Source: Candidatus Poribacteria bacterium | GTDB lineage: Bacteria; Poribacteria; WGA-4E; WGA-3G | NCBI GenBank assembly: GCA_009839745.1 | Contig: VXPE01000129.1 | Coordinates: 1 to 34,019 of the forward strand | Direction of reading: 5' to 3' | DNA length: 34,019 nucleotides | In this document: one piece after another, positions 23,377 through 31,596 of the stretch | How positions within the stretch are numbered: the first letter of the stretch is position 1 | Layout: each line of letters opens with the position of its first letter | Translations under genes and position numbers: made by a program | Notes under the pieces: generated by a model | The model's database searches: none | What the model was told of the DNA's origin: nothing | The model's input: the letters and a program-made list of their open reading frames with translations, nothing else

Positions 23377-25608
23377 TCAAAAACGCCGCACCAATTCCAT
23401 GCTCCAAAATCGCGGTTCATTGACAAAACCCGTTAGATTGTTGAAGTCAATACCACCCGTCGGAGACGTATCGTTGAGAATATTGCGCCCTATAAGTGCC
23501 ACCTCTATGTCGTTTGGGAATAGATAGGCAAGTCGGACACCGCCCTCTAAGAGCCAATTATCGGCAAATTCCACCGATTCATAGAGAAAAAACCGCACTC
23601 GGCTGCGATATGCCCAGTCCGTGGATGCGATCAGACGCGCGCCTCCTCGAAGAGGGAGCATGTAGCGCAGGGATACATCTGCAATCCAACCCGGCGCCTG
23701 CGGTAGACTGTTGCCGTTGATAGAAAAAGTCCCTTGAGCAGACGCGCGCGGATCAAGCACTATACATGGGGCACCACAGCCTTGTATCGCTAAATTTGGA
23801 TCGTCAATGCGCGTTTGGTTATAACTCAGTCCCGCTGCAATCTCCAGCGTTGTGACGGGTAAGAAGGTCAATTCTGCTTCGATACCCCGTCCAATCGTGC
23901 TGTCAGCGTTCACCAACCGGTTAAAATTAGCCGCTCCACCCACCGCAGTCAGTTGCTGATCTTGCATAAAGTAGTGAAACGCCGCCAGATTCAGGTGCAA
24001 CCGTTGTTCCCATAAGCGTAACTTCGTGCCACCTTCAAAGGAAAGGATGGTCTCTGTATCCGCCACCGTAACCATGTCGCCGAATAGCAAACGTCCTTGG
24101 ATACTCGGTGCCCGAAACCCGCGCGCCGCACGCAAATACGTCTGTACGCCCGGGGCTGCTTGATAGCGCAGACTCAGATCCCCACTCCACACCGTATCTT
24201 GAGGATTCTCGTGGATGGGACCAAGCGGTCCCGCCTCCGTAACAGCGGGGGCGGTTTCTCGCCACGCTGTGTAGTTCTTCACATCGTCTGACAGTCGGAT
24301 ACCAGCACCCAGTTCCAGATCGTCGAGGCATTGGAAAGTCAATGCCGCAAATACTGCCCGTGCTGTAGCTTCTTGTTCTTGACGGACCTTTCCGTCCAAG
24401 GTGCCACCCGCCAAGGTATCGTAGTTGAAATCCTCCATCTCCACGAACTCACGGAAATAGTACACCCCGAACTGATAGACGAGACGACGCGCTGCCGGAC
24501 TCATCAAACGGATCTCTTGGCTAAACTGGTGATGCGCCGGAATACCGGAGGCGGTTTCAGAAGGGAAGGGAATCTCACCGGGACCACTCGGTGGACTGAA
24601 CACAGCACCGTACCCACCATCAATGTCTCCACGTGAGAAGTTAGTGAGTTGGTCCGCTCCGGTTAAGGAAACCAGTTGGAAGTCTCCAATATCATAGCGG
24701 ACTTCAACTGCCAAACCCCGCATGCTTAACGTCTGTTCGTTCGGTCCGTCGTGAGCGATGCGGTCGCGGTCAAAATCTGGTATCAGACCTTCCGCTCCCT
24801 GCCTCAAAATATTGGCGCGGAAAAGGCGGGCAGTGCCATTGAGATCGCGGGCGTGTAACTTCAGCCATGCTTCCAGTTCCGGCATAGGGGTCCATAACAA
24901 TTGGAAACGTCCAGCCAAATCACGGTGTCCCCCTAAGGCATCTTCTTCTCCCGTGTGCTCGTTATCTACCCAATCGTCCCGCCACTGTGCAAGTAGTGAA
25001 AGCCGAGTTGAAAGCACAGACGAAACGAGCGGACCCGACACAGCTCCTTCAAAATTACTGCTATTGAATCGTCCGTAACTTAACCGCCCGTACCCATCCA
25101 GTGTCTGCGTAGGACGTGCCGATTCAAACTTCACGATACCCGCAGGCGTATTGCGTCCAAACAGGGTCCCTTGTGGTCCCCGCAGCACCTCAATCCGATC
25201 TAAATCAAAGGCAGGAAATCCTTTCAACAGAGCGTTTTCGAGCACAACGCCGTCGTGGAGGACTGAAACTGGCTGTGATGCGTTCAGGTCAAAGTCCGTA
25301 TTCCCAAGTCCGCGGATATAAAAGCGTGGAAAGATACGTCCGAATGATGATTCTATCTGTAAACTCGGGGTTCTGTTCGACAAAAAACGGACATCCATCC
25401 CTGACGCACGTAAGGTGTTGGACTTCTCTCCCTGAATGCTCGAAACCGAAAGCGGCACCTCAAAAGATCGCTGCTCGCGCTTACGAGCCGTAACCACGAC
25501 CTCTTCCATCTTAACAACTTCTTCGACTTCCGCATTGGCACCAGCTATTAGAGATATAGACAATATCGCTAAAACAACCAAAGCACAAAACTGTATACTA
25601 TATTTCAT
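23377..25608 (-). CDS. TonB-dependent outer-membrane receptor
   Basis: A 743-aa outer-membrane transporter driven by TonB. The signal peptide is about 1-26 (ANA before Glu27), then a TonB-box-like EEVVVTA (35-41). The plug domain has YIRGLGNTDFD, DGVVLENALLKGFPAFDLDRIEVLRGPQGTLFGRN-type text and a barrel ending in the terminal Phe (ELVRRF) typical for BAM recognition. I start at ATG 25608, which GAGGG precedes; the frame opens at a TTG four codons earlier. The plug resembles catecholate siderophore or IroN-like receptors common in marine bacteria, but the ligand is unknown. The following sugar genes make an organic substrate possible. Confidence 0.93.
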   Translation of the reverse strand: MKYSIQFCALVVLAILSISLIAGANAEVEEVVKMEEVVVTARKREQRSFEVPLSVSSIQGEKSNTLRASGMDVRFLSNRTPSLQIESSFGRIFPRFYIRGLGNTDFDLNASQPVSVLHDGVVLENALLKGFPAFDLDRIEVLRGPQGTLFGRNTPAGIVKFESARPTQTLDGYGRLSYGRFNSSNFEGAVSGPLVSSVLSTRLSLLAQWRDDWVDNEHTGEEDALGGHRDLAGRFQLLWTPMPELEAWLKLHARDLNGTARLFRANILRQGAEGLIPDFDRDRIAHDGPNEQTLSMRGLAVEVRYDIGDFQLVSLTGADQLTNFSRGDIDGGYGAVFSPPSGPGEIPFPSETASGIPAHHQFSQEIRLMSPAARRLVYQFGVYYFREFVEMEDFNYDTLAGGTLDGKVRQEQEATARAVFAALTFQCLDDLELGAGIRLSDDVKNYTAWRETAPAVTEAGPLGPIHENPQDTVWSGDLSLRYQAAPGVQTYLRAARGFRAPSIQGRLLFGDMVTVADTETILSFEGGTKLRLWEQRLHLNLAAFHYFMQDQQLTAVGGAANFNRLVNADSTIGRGIEAELTFLPVTTLEIAAGLSYNQTRIDDPNLAIQGCGAPCIVLDPRASAQGTFSINGNSLPQAPGWIADVSLRYMLPLRGGARLIASTDWAYRSRVRFFLYESVEFADNWLLEGGVRLAYLFPNDIEVALIGRNILNDTSPTGGIDFNNLTGFVNEPRFWSMELVRRF

Positions 25609-25744
25609 AGTGTCCCTCAAAAATAAAATGTAAAGAATTGCGGATAAATCAATGATGTGATAGTAGAAAACACAAATCTAATGAACAATATTCAAACATA
25701 CTCAGTAAGAAAAATCAACCGATGTTTGATACAGCAAATATTCC

Positions 25745-25772
25745 TTGACATTCGATCTCGTGTTCGTATAAT
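25745..25772 (+). promoter_or_regulatory. Consensus sigma70 promoter for the Gfo/Idh/MocA gene
   Basis: TTGACA (25745-25750), 16-bp spacer, TATAAT (25767-25772): both hexamers match consensus exactly. The leader is about 40 nt, with GGAG before the ATG at 25819. It is the best promoter in the window. Confidence 0.75.
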
Positions 25773-25818
25773 AACCAGATAGCACTACATTGCAAATTTC
25801 AGATTCTGGAGATGAACG

Positions 25819-26820
25819 ATGGCGAAAATACGGATGGCACAATACGGAACCAAACATGGACACGCACGCGGGAAACTACAGGCGATGCTTGTCAATCCTG
25901 ATGTCGAGGTCGCAGGTATATTTGAACCCGACACGGAACAACGCGAAAAACTTCAAGCCGGCGAAGGAGCGTTTGCCGATGTTCACTGGTTTGAAGATGC
26001 GGCAGAAATGTTGGACGACGCGACTATTGTTGCGGTTGCTTCTGAAGGCAACAACGCTGAAAGTTTGGATCAGACCGAGCAGATTGTAAACGCTGGCAAA
26101 CACGTCTGGTACGACAAGCCCGCTGGTGAAAACTGGGAGCAGTGGCAGCGCGTCATCAACACCGCCCAAGAGAAATCCTTACACGTCCAGATGGGCTATA
26201 TGTTGCGGTATCACTCCGCCTTTAAACAGGTCGCAGAGTGGGTTAAATCTGGCTTTTTAGGGGATGTTTTTTCCGTTCGCGCACACATGTCAACCAATAT
26301 TCCGCATGCGTCACGTGCGCGTATCAGCCAACACGTCGGCGGTATCTTTTTTGATTTGGGTGGGCATGTACTCGACCAAGTGCTTTGGCTCCTCGGGCGA
26401 CCAGAGCAAGTGACCGCTTTCCTCCGAAACGATGGCGGTTCGCTCGAACCTTTCAAGGATAATACCCTAACTGTCTATGAATTTGAGAAAGCGATGGCAT
26501 TCATCTCTATTTCCGCTTTGGAACCGAGACCCGTTGCGCGTCGATTTGAAGTCTATGGGAGCAACGGGAGTGCTATCATCGTTGAACCTTTTGAACCCGG
26601 ATTGACGATTCGGCTCTGTTTAGAGGAAGCGAAGGATGGATATTCACAAGGTGAGCAGATTGTTGAGATAGATGGCGAGAGCCGTCAGCGCACCTATGAA
26701 CTTGAGCTTGACGCGTTTTTAGCGACCCTCGCAGGAACACAACCTCCTGACCGTCCGGTATCACACGAACTGTTGGTCCAGGAAACGCTGCTGCGAGCCA
26801 CAGGCGTTATATCCAGTTAA
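25819..26820 (+). CDS. Gfo/Idh/MocA-family oxidoreductase
   Basis: A 333-aa NAD(P)-dependent sugar or inositol dehydrogenase-like protein. The Rossmann start MAKIRMAQYGTKHGHARG is degenerate compared with the usual G-x-G-x-x-G. The dinucleotide-domain signature EKP appears as DKP (99-101). QMGYMLRY and FFDLGGHVLDQVLWLLGRPEQV are characteristic of the C-terminal domain, the latter supplying the Asp and His of the active site. It is monocistronic with its own strong promoter and converges on thuA. The altered glycine loop could weaken or change cofactor binding. Confidence 0.88.
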   Translation: MAKIRMAQYGTKHGHARGKLQAMLVNPDVEVAGIFEPDTEQREKLQAGEGAFADVHWFEDAAEMLDDATIVAVASEGNNAESLDQTEQIVNAGKHVWYDKPAGENWEQWQRVINTAQEKSLHVQMGYMLRYHSAFKQVAEWVKSGFLGDVFSVRAHMSTNIPHASRARISQHVGGIFFDLGGHVLDQVLWLLGRPEQVTAFLRNDGGSLEPFKDNTLTVYEFEKAMAFISISALEPRPVARRFEVYGSNGSAIIVEPFEPGLTIRLCLEEAKDGYSQGEQIVEIDGESRQRTYELELDAFLATLAGTQPPDRPVSHELLVQETLLRATGVISS

Positions 26821-26837
26821 CCCAAACAAAATTGAGG

Positions 26838-26860
26838 AGGCGCGCTCACACAGCGCGCCT
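26838..26860. terminator. GC-rich hairpin between convergent genes
   Basis: AGGCGCGCT (26838-26846) and AGCGCGCCT (26852-26860) form a perfect 9-bp stem with loop CACAC. It is 18 bp after the Gfo/Idh/MocA stop and 36 bp before the thuA stop. No T-tract follows on either strand, so it may be a factor-dependent, bidirectional stop or a dispersed palindrome. Confidence 0.45.
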
Positions 26861-26895
26861 AACGGAGAAATGTTTATCGTAGGATCGGATGGCAA

Positions 26896-27561
26896 CTAAT
26901 CTTCCAATCCACCCGCCCATTTGAGACATCCTATGATGTGTTCATGGAACCATTCTTCGTTCCAAAGGGCATCGGGATGTCCGAGTGCCGTATACATCAC
27001 GCGTCCTTTTCCGTAGGTATGGCACCAACCGAGTGCGTAATCATCGTCTTCACGATTACCGCGAGAGAGATCGATGGAATCGTTGTCCAAACGCATCAGG
27101 ACCCGTGTTTTGGAGCGATCCCAATCTTTAAACGTGTAGATTTCATCAACGACCTTGAAGTTGCTCCCGAGCATACGCGTGGCTGGATGGTTCCCGTCTT
27201 CCACGATCACGTTTACTTCTTGATGCCATGGGTGTCCGGCGAAATAGCCACCGAGCATCTCACCGTATTCGGGCCAGTCGTAGCAGGTGTCTGTCGCGTT
27301 GTGGATGCCGAAGAAGGCTTTGCCGTTCCGCACAAAACTCAACAGTGCCTCTTTCTGAGCGTCATCAAACGGAAGATTACCTGTCGTTGCGAATGCGAGG
27401 ATGTCTTGGTTTTCAAGGTTTTCGGCGTTAATTCGGTCGCATCGGTGTGTTGTGGTGACATTCCAACCGTTTGCTGCACCAATTTGCTTCAGGGCGACTT
27501 CTGCATCGGGTAAATAAGTGTGCTCAAAGCCAGCGGAATGGCGTAACATTAGAATGTTCAT
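26896..27561 (-). CDS. ThuA-domain protein
   Basis: A 221-aa protein of the ThuA/trehalose-utilisation family, a class I glutamine amidotransferase-like fold. MLRHSAGFEHT, FFGIHNATDT, GGYFAGHPWHQ, EIYTFKDWD and GKGRVMYTALGHPDALW are typical of the family, which has no settled biochemistry but accompanies Gfo/Idh/MocA enzymes in sugar catabolism. I start at ATG 27561, preceded by AAGGAG; the frame stays open for about 190 bases upstream without support. There is no signal peptide. It converges on the dehydrogenase gene at 25819. Confidence 0.88.
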   Translation of the reverse strand: MNILMLRHSAGFEHTYLPDAEVALKQIGAANGWNVTTTHRCDRINAENLENQDILAFATTGNLPFDDAQKEALLSFVRNGKAFFGIHNATDTCYDWPEYGEMLGGYFAGHPWHQEVNVIVEDGNHPATRMLGSNFKVVDEIYTFKDWDRSKTRVLMRLDNDSIDLSRGNREDDDYALGWCHTYGKGRVMYTALGHPDALWNEEWFHEHIIGCLKWAGGLED

Positions 27562-27678
27562 AGAAAACTCCTTTACAATGGGGCGATGCGCGAGATACAT
27601 GACGATGAATTGATAATTCTTTAGTTTTCGCATTAAATTTAGGAACTCTATCAGATCACGCGCTTTTTTCGTATACGT

Positions 27679-27724
27679 ATTATACAAAATTGTCAGAAAA
27701 AATGTTAAACTATTTTGTATTATA
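27679..27724. promoter_or_regulatory. Divergent thuA/mrp control region with dyad
   Basis: On the minus strand TTAACA (27708-27703), 18-bp spacer, TATAAT (27684-27679) forms a promoter for thuA. The same stretch is bounded by inverted half-sites ATTATACAAAAT (27679-27690) and ATTTTGTATTAT (27712-27723), 11 of 12 complementary, spaced by 21 bp. That resembles an operator covering the thuA promoter. Confidence 0.45.
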
Positions 27725-27742
27725 GCGTCACATAAAGCAGTG

Positions 27743-27771
27743 TTGACGCTCATTCATGTGATACGTTATTA
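27743..27771 (+). promoter_or_regulatory. Candidate promoter of the mrp-like gene
   Basis: TTGACG (27743-27748), 17-bp spacer, TTATTA (27766-27771), with AGGAG ahead of the ATG at 27829. The -10 is a poor match. Confidence 0.35.
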
Positions 27772-27828
27772 TTGATATTCACCCAACACCTTCTGGATAT
27801 CCAAGGCACAAAACGATAGGAGAACCAA

Positions 27829-28782
27829 ATGAGGTTTCTAAAAAAAGGCGACAAAAAAAAACCGAAATCCGCGTCGGATACTGCGGCGAAAGCACATCCC
27901 GACTTAAAGGTAATTACGGGTTCACAAATTTCGGGTCGACAACCCCAACAACCAACGGCTCCCCGACAACAACCTCAGCAACAAAACATCACATTACCCA
28001 ATATCAAGTATAAAATCGCCGTCGCCAGTGGGAAAGGCGGGGTCGGGAAATCTACCGTCGCTACCAATCTCGCAATTTCCTTGGCGAATGCGGGGGCAGC
28101 AGTCGGTTTGATGGACGCTGATGCCTACGGTCCCAGCATCCCAACAATGATGGGTATCCAAGAACAACCCAAGACCAGCCCGGAACGTAAGATTATTCCG
28201 CTCGTTCGGCACGACATTAAACTCATGTCGATTGGGTTTATGGTGCCCGAAGAGCAGGCGATGATCTGGCGGGGACCGATGTTACACAGTGCCATTCGCC
28301 AATTTCTCAGCGATGTGGACTGGGGGGAACTCGATTATCTCATCATTGACCTGCCACCGGGAACAGGGGATGTCGCCCTCTCGCTCACGCAAGCGATTCC
28401 GCTCACGGGTGCGCTCATTGTTACGACCCCACAAGATGTCGCTCTCGCCGATGTTCGACGCGGCGTTGCCATGTTCGAACGTCTCGGTGTACCTATCCTC
28501 GGTATCATTGAAAACATGAGCTACTTCATCTGTCCGCACTGCCACGAGAAAACAGAAATCTTTAGGGCGGATGGCGGTAAAAACACCAGTGAACGCTTTG
28601 GCGTTACGTTCTTGGGGCAAATCCCCCTTGATGCTGAAGTTTGCACTGCCGGGGACATCGGCGTGCCGATTGTCGCCGGACATCCAGAATCCCCACAATC
28701 CGAAGCCTTCGGCGCGGTCGCGGCGGAATTAACGACGGTTCTGGAGGAGAGTGGCGAAGAAGACGAATTGACGATCCTCTAA
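27829..28782 (+). CDS. Mrp/ApbC-type P-loop iron-sulfur carrier
   Basis: A 317-aa cytoplasmic ATPase of the Mrp/NBP35 family that delivers Fe-S clusters to apoproteins. The deviant Walker A GKGGVGKS is at 68-75, followed by MDADAYGPSIPTMMG, IWRGPMLHSAIRQFL, DYLIIDLPPGTGD and the cluster-binding CPHC (Cys235, Cys238) after NMSYFI. The usual N-terminal MIP18/DUF59 domain is missing; instead about 55 residues of Lys-, Gln- and Pro-rich sequence precede the P-loop domain. It may help mature the Fe-S subunits of the molybdenum hydroxylase, which is speculative. Start supported by AGGAG. Confidence 0.92.
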   Translation: MRFLKKGDKKKPKSASDTAAKAHPDLKVITGSQISGRQPQQPTAPRQQPQQQNITLPNIKYKIAVASGKGGVGKSTVATNLAISLANAGAAVGLMDADAYGPSIPTMMGIQEQPKTSPERKIIPLVRHDIKLMSIGFMVPEEQAMIWRGPMLHSAIRQFLSDVDWGELDYLIIDLPPGTGDVALSLTQAIPLTGALIVTTPQDVALADVRRGVAMFERLGVPILGIIENMSYFICPHCHEKTEIFRADGGKNTSERFGVTFLGQIPLDAEVCTAGDIGVPIVAGHPESPQSEAFGAVAAELTTVLEESGEEDELTIL

Positions 28783-28805
28783 ACCTCGACACAAAAGAAA
28801 CTTCA

Positions 28806-28834
28806 TTGACAAATCCTGCGTTTCCTATTAGAGT
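28806..28834 (+). promoter_or_regulatory. Promoter of the SelA-like gene
   Basis: TTGACA (28806-28811), 17-bp spacer, TAGAGT (28829-28834). It starts 24 bases after the mrp-like stop; AAGGAGG lies just before the ATG at 28913. Confidence 0.45.
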
Positions 28835-28912
28835 AAGTTTAGATTTATATCCGAAACCGTTAACGCTTTCTCATTCGAGTGATAGAGAAATCCTACGTAA
28901 GGAGGCACTCTC

Positions 28913-30034
28913 ATGGCGAATACAGGTTGGGGAAACATCTACAAAAAACTCGGGGCACGCCCCGTCATTAATGCGACAGGCAACCAGACCGTCCGAGGCG
29001 GATCCACACCTTCGGCAACCGTCCGAGACGCAATGCGCCAAGCGGATGAAAGTTACGTCGAAATGGAGGAATTGCTCGAAAAATCGGGACAATTCATCGC
29101 TGAACAGTTGGGGGTTGAAGACGCGTATGTTACTGCTGGATGCTATGCCGCACTCGTCTTGGCATCCGCAGCGGTCATGACAGGAAACGCCCCTGACAAA
29201 TGCGCACAACTTCCAGATACCACCGGACTCAAGGACGAGATCGTTTTTCAGAGGATACAGCACTACGGCTATGATCGCGCGTTTACGGTTCCGGGGAGTA
29301 AACTCATATCTGTAGGGGACGAAAACGGCTGCACCGAGGTAGCATTGAAGGATGCTATCGGTGAGAACACAGCCGCAGTCGCGTATCTCATCCAACCCAA
29401 TCAGGGCAACGCCGTCCCGTTAGAGACAGCGATTGAGATTGCGCACTCACACAATCTACCATTGATTGCCGATGCTGCCGCTCAAATCTATCCGCTTGAT
29501 TACTTCCGGCGGAATGCCCAATCTGCCGACCTCGTCTGTTTCGGTGGCAAGTATTTCAATGCCCCTCATTCTACAGGGTTTATTTGTGGTAGGAAGGATC
29601 TCCTCGAAATCGTTCGTGCGCACGGCTTCATTGGACCAAAACCCGTTGGACGTGGCATGAAAGTAGACCGGCAGGAGATTATCGGGTTGGTGACGGCTAT
29701 CGACATCTGGTTGTCAACCGACCATGGGGCGCGGTCAAAGGAACAGGATGGGAGATATGCTGTTCTTGCACAGGGACTTGAGAATCTCGACGGGGTATCG
29801 TGCGAAGTCCATTACCAAGAGAGAAGCCATACCCTGTCGAATCTGCATGTTACGTTTGATACTGCCATTAGTGGTAAGGATGCTACGCAGGTCGCACACG
29901 AATTGGATGCTGGCACCCCGCGTATCAAGGTGAACACGCAGGGCAAGGAAACCGTTGTGATTAATGCCTACACCCTCAATGCGGGGGAAGAGGACATTAT
30001 CGCAAACGCCTTGCGACACCTCTTACGTGGATAA
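28913..30034 (+). CDS. SelA/DgaE-like PLP-dependent enzyme
   Basis: A 373-aa fold-type I PLP enzyme related to selenocysteine synthase (SelA). LIADAAAQ places Asp187 to bind the PLP pyridine nitrogen and CFGGKYFNAP gives Lys213 as the Schiff-base lysine. The N-terminal NIYKKLGARPVINATGNQTVRGGS is typical of SelA-like proteins. At 373 aa it lacks the longer N-terminal tRNA-binding region of true SelA, and no selB or tRNA-Sec is visible. A lyase on amino sugars or amino acids, such as D-glucosaminate-6-phosphate ammonia-lyase (DgaE), is more likely. Start supported by AAGGAGG. Confidence 0.85.
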   Translation: MANTGWGNIYKKLGARPVINATGNQTVRGGSTPSATVRDAMRQADESYVEMEELLEKSGQFIAEQLGVEDAYVTAGCYAALVLASAAVMTGNAPDKCAQLPDTTGLKDEIVFQRIQHYGYDRAFTVPGSKLISVGDENGCTEVALKDAIGENTAAVAYLIQPNQGNAVPLETAIEIAHSHNLPLIADAAAQIYPLDYFRRNAQSADLVCFGGKYFNAPHSTGFICGRKDLLEIVRAHGFIGPKPVGRGMKVDRQEIIGLVTAIDIWLSTDHGARSKEQDGRYAVLAQGLENLDGVSCEVHYQERSHTLSNLHVTFDTAISGKDATQVAHELDAGTPRIKVNTQGKETVVINAYTLNAGEEDIIANALRHLLRG

Positions 30035-30051
30035 TACCTGCAACACCCGTA

Positions 30052-30074
30052 GGGGCAGGTCTTGTGCCTGCCCC
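30052..30074. repeat. REP-like hairpin between convergent genes
   Basis: GGGGCAGG (30052-30059) pairs with CCTGCCCC (30067-30074) around a 7-nt loop. It is 17 bp beyond one stop and 6 bp before the other. It could terminate both transcripts, but there is no T-run. A degenerate relative (GGCAGG...GGGCAGG) lies near 33690. Confidence 0.5.
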
Positions 30075-30080
30075 GCTGTG

Positions 30081-30509
30081 CTACCAGAAAACCCAGTCTG
30101 CCCACGGCTTTATATTAAGCACCATCCCTAATAAACAGAACGCCGCCGAACCCCCGAGTGCCCCTTTCCCAGCTGCCTCCAGTTGTAGCCTTCGCGCTCG
30201 CGCTTTATAGGCATCGGTATAGATACTCACATAGTTCGCTGGTTTACCGAGAAGTCGGTCAACAGGCGGGATAGGCTGGTAGAGGTAAGCACCACCCATA
30301 GCAACAATACCGAGTGGAAGATTACCCGCCACTCCCAGGATCCCTCCAGCAGCAAGCCATAATGTTGTATTTATATCCTCTTCGGCGTCAAATTCAGCGT
30401 CCGATTTAGCGCCAAGGATGACCGTGTGCTGCTGCGCGAAACAATACATGTTTAAACTGAGTCCTAACGTTAGGACGATCAAAACGTGAAATAGCGGACC
30501 TTTTTTCAT
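30081..30509 (-). CDS. Small exported or membrane protein of unknown function
   Basis: A 142-aa protein I do not recognise. A signal-like hydrophobic N-terminus (MKKGPLFHVLIVLTLGLSLN) ends near CFAQQ. Later hydrophobic stretches are TTLWLAAGGILGVAGNLPLG (about 49-68) and GALGGSAAFCLLGMVLNI (about 116-133). Between them is a charged segment, YVSIYTDAYKARARRLQLEAAGKG, a pattern seen in small proteins with Gly-rich transmembrane hairpins. I start at ATG 30509 because AAGGAG precedes it; the frame continues upstream across the neighbour's end. It follows the dehydrogenase gene by 31 bp and may share its transcript. Confidence 0.7.
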   Translation of the reverse strand: MKKGPLFHVLIVLTLGLSLNMYCFAQQHTVILGAKSDAEFDAEEDINTTLWLAAGGILGVAGNLPLGIVAMGGAYLYQPIPPVDRLLGKPANYVSIYTDAYKARARRLQLEAAGKGALGGSAAFCLLGMVLNIKPWADWVFW

Positions 30510-30540
30510 TTCTACTCCTTGTTGAAAAGGTCGAGTATCT

Positions 30541-31596
30541 CTACGGCACCTGTATTTCAATAGCGCGGCGTTCCGTTGTCGCCTTGCGTGCGGCTTCGAT
30601 AATCGCGAGGTTGTGATACGCCTTCTCGGCAGGCACTGGTAGGGGTGTGTCCGCAGCAAGGGCGTTGAAGGTCTCCGTGAAGTATCGGACATGTCCACTG
30701 GCATCGTTCTGCTCAGCCTCGTTGAAAGCAGGGATATCCAATTCCTTCCAGCCATCTGCCCTCGTGAAACGCCGAAGTGCGTCCTTCACATTTTGGCGAT
30801 GTCGGACGCGTAAAGAGCCGTTTTCAGCGTGCATCTCGCACCAGCCGGAATCCGTGCCGGGCACGCACCACGCCCCCGAAACCGTGGTGACGGCACCGTT
30901 TTCATGTTCGCAGAGGAGCATGGCGAGGTCGTCAACATCGATGTCAATTCGCATCGTTTTCACCCGTGCTTCGACATACCGCACTGGGGATCGCATCAGT
31001 GTGCAGACTGCGTAGATTTCATGATAACTCGTGTCGATGATGCAGCCACCACCTTTGGCGCGGCTCGCACGCCATGCGAATGCAGCGGTCGGATGATCAG
31101 CCGAGAAATCTGTCGGTTTCAGTCCCATACCGACGCTCCGTCCGAAATGCGATTCACCCAAGGCATCCAGTTCCGTCATCGCCGCTCGCATCCCGGCAGT
31201 AAAGATATAGTTATGCACGACCGTATAAGGAACGCTGTTACGGCGGACTGCCTCCAAAATTCTATCCGCCTCTGCTAACGTCGTCGCCATCGGTTTTTCA
31301 GAGATAATAGCAACACCTGCTTCTGCCGCTTCGATTACCTGCTCAGCATGAAATGAATGCGGTGTGGCAACCGTCACGGCGTCAATTGTTGCCTGTCCCA
31401 GCATTTCCCGATAATCTGTATAGCGATTTTCTGTAGGCACATTGAACATGTCCCCAATCTTTTGCAGATTCTCAGGAACAATATCCGCAAGTGCAGTAAC
31501 CTTGACAGTCTCTGGAAGCGAGCAATAGGCGCGGGCATGCGTATTCTGCACAATACCGCCGCAGCCAATCAGCCCCAAGCGGATCGGTTTCTTCAT
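30541..31596 (-). CDS. Gfo/Idh/MocA-family oxidoreductase
   Basis: A 351-aa NAD(P)-dependent dehydrogenase-like protein. GLIGCGGIVQ (8-17) is the Rossmann loop and EKPMA (100-104) the family signature. DTSYHEIYAV supplies the Asp/His active-site region in the C-terminal domain. Unlike the homologue at 25819, the glycine loop here is intact. I start at ATG 31596 with AAGGAG upstream; an ATG six codons earlier lacks support. Likely substrates are sugars, inositols or their acids. Confidence 0.92.
   Translation of the reverse strand: MKKPIRLGLIGCGGIVQNTHARAYCSLPETVKVTALADIVPENLQKIGDMFNVPTENRYTDYREMLGQATIDAVTVATPHSFHAEQVIEAAEAGVAIISEKPMATTLAEADRILEAVRRNSVPYTVVHNYIFTAGMRAAMTELDALGESHFGRSVGMGLKPTDFSADHPTAAFAWRASRAKGGGCIIDTSYHEIYAVCTLMRSPVRYVEARVKTMRIDIDVDDLAMLLCEHENGAVTTVSGAWCVPGTDSGWCEMHAENGSLRVRHRQNVKDALRRFTRADGWKELDIPAFNEAEQNDASGHVRYFTETFNALAADTPLPVPAEKAYHNLAIIEAARKATTERRAIEIQVP

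Noticed and set aside
26838-26860. Treating the GC-rich hairpin as a certain intrinsic terminator
   Set aside because: The stem is perfect but no T-tract follows on either strand, so it is listed only at low confidence.
26938-27513. A 191-residue plus-strand frame opposite thuA
   Set aside because: Mirror frame of a conserved family gene; no initiation signal or recognisable family.
27562-27753. Extended N-terminus of the ThuA protein
   Set aside because: The extra residues are not family-like and overlap the predicted promoter; ATG 27561 has AAGGAG and starts the ThuA fold.
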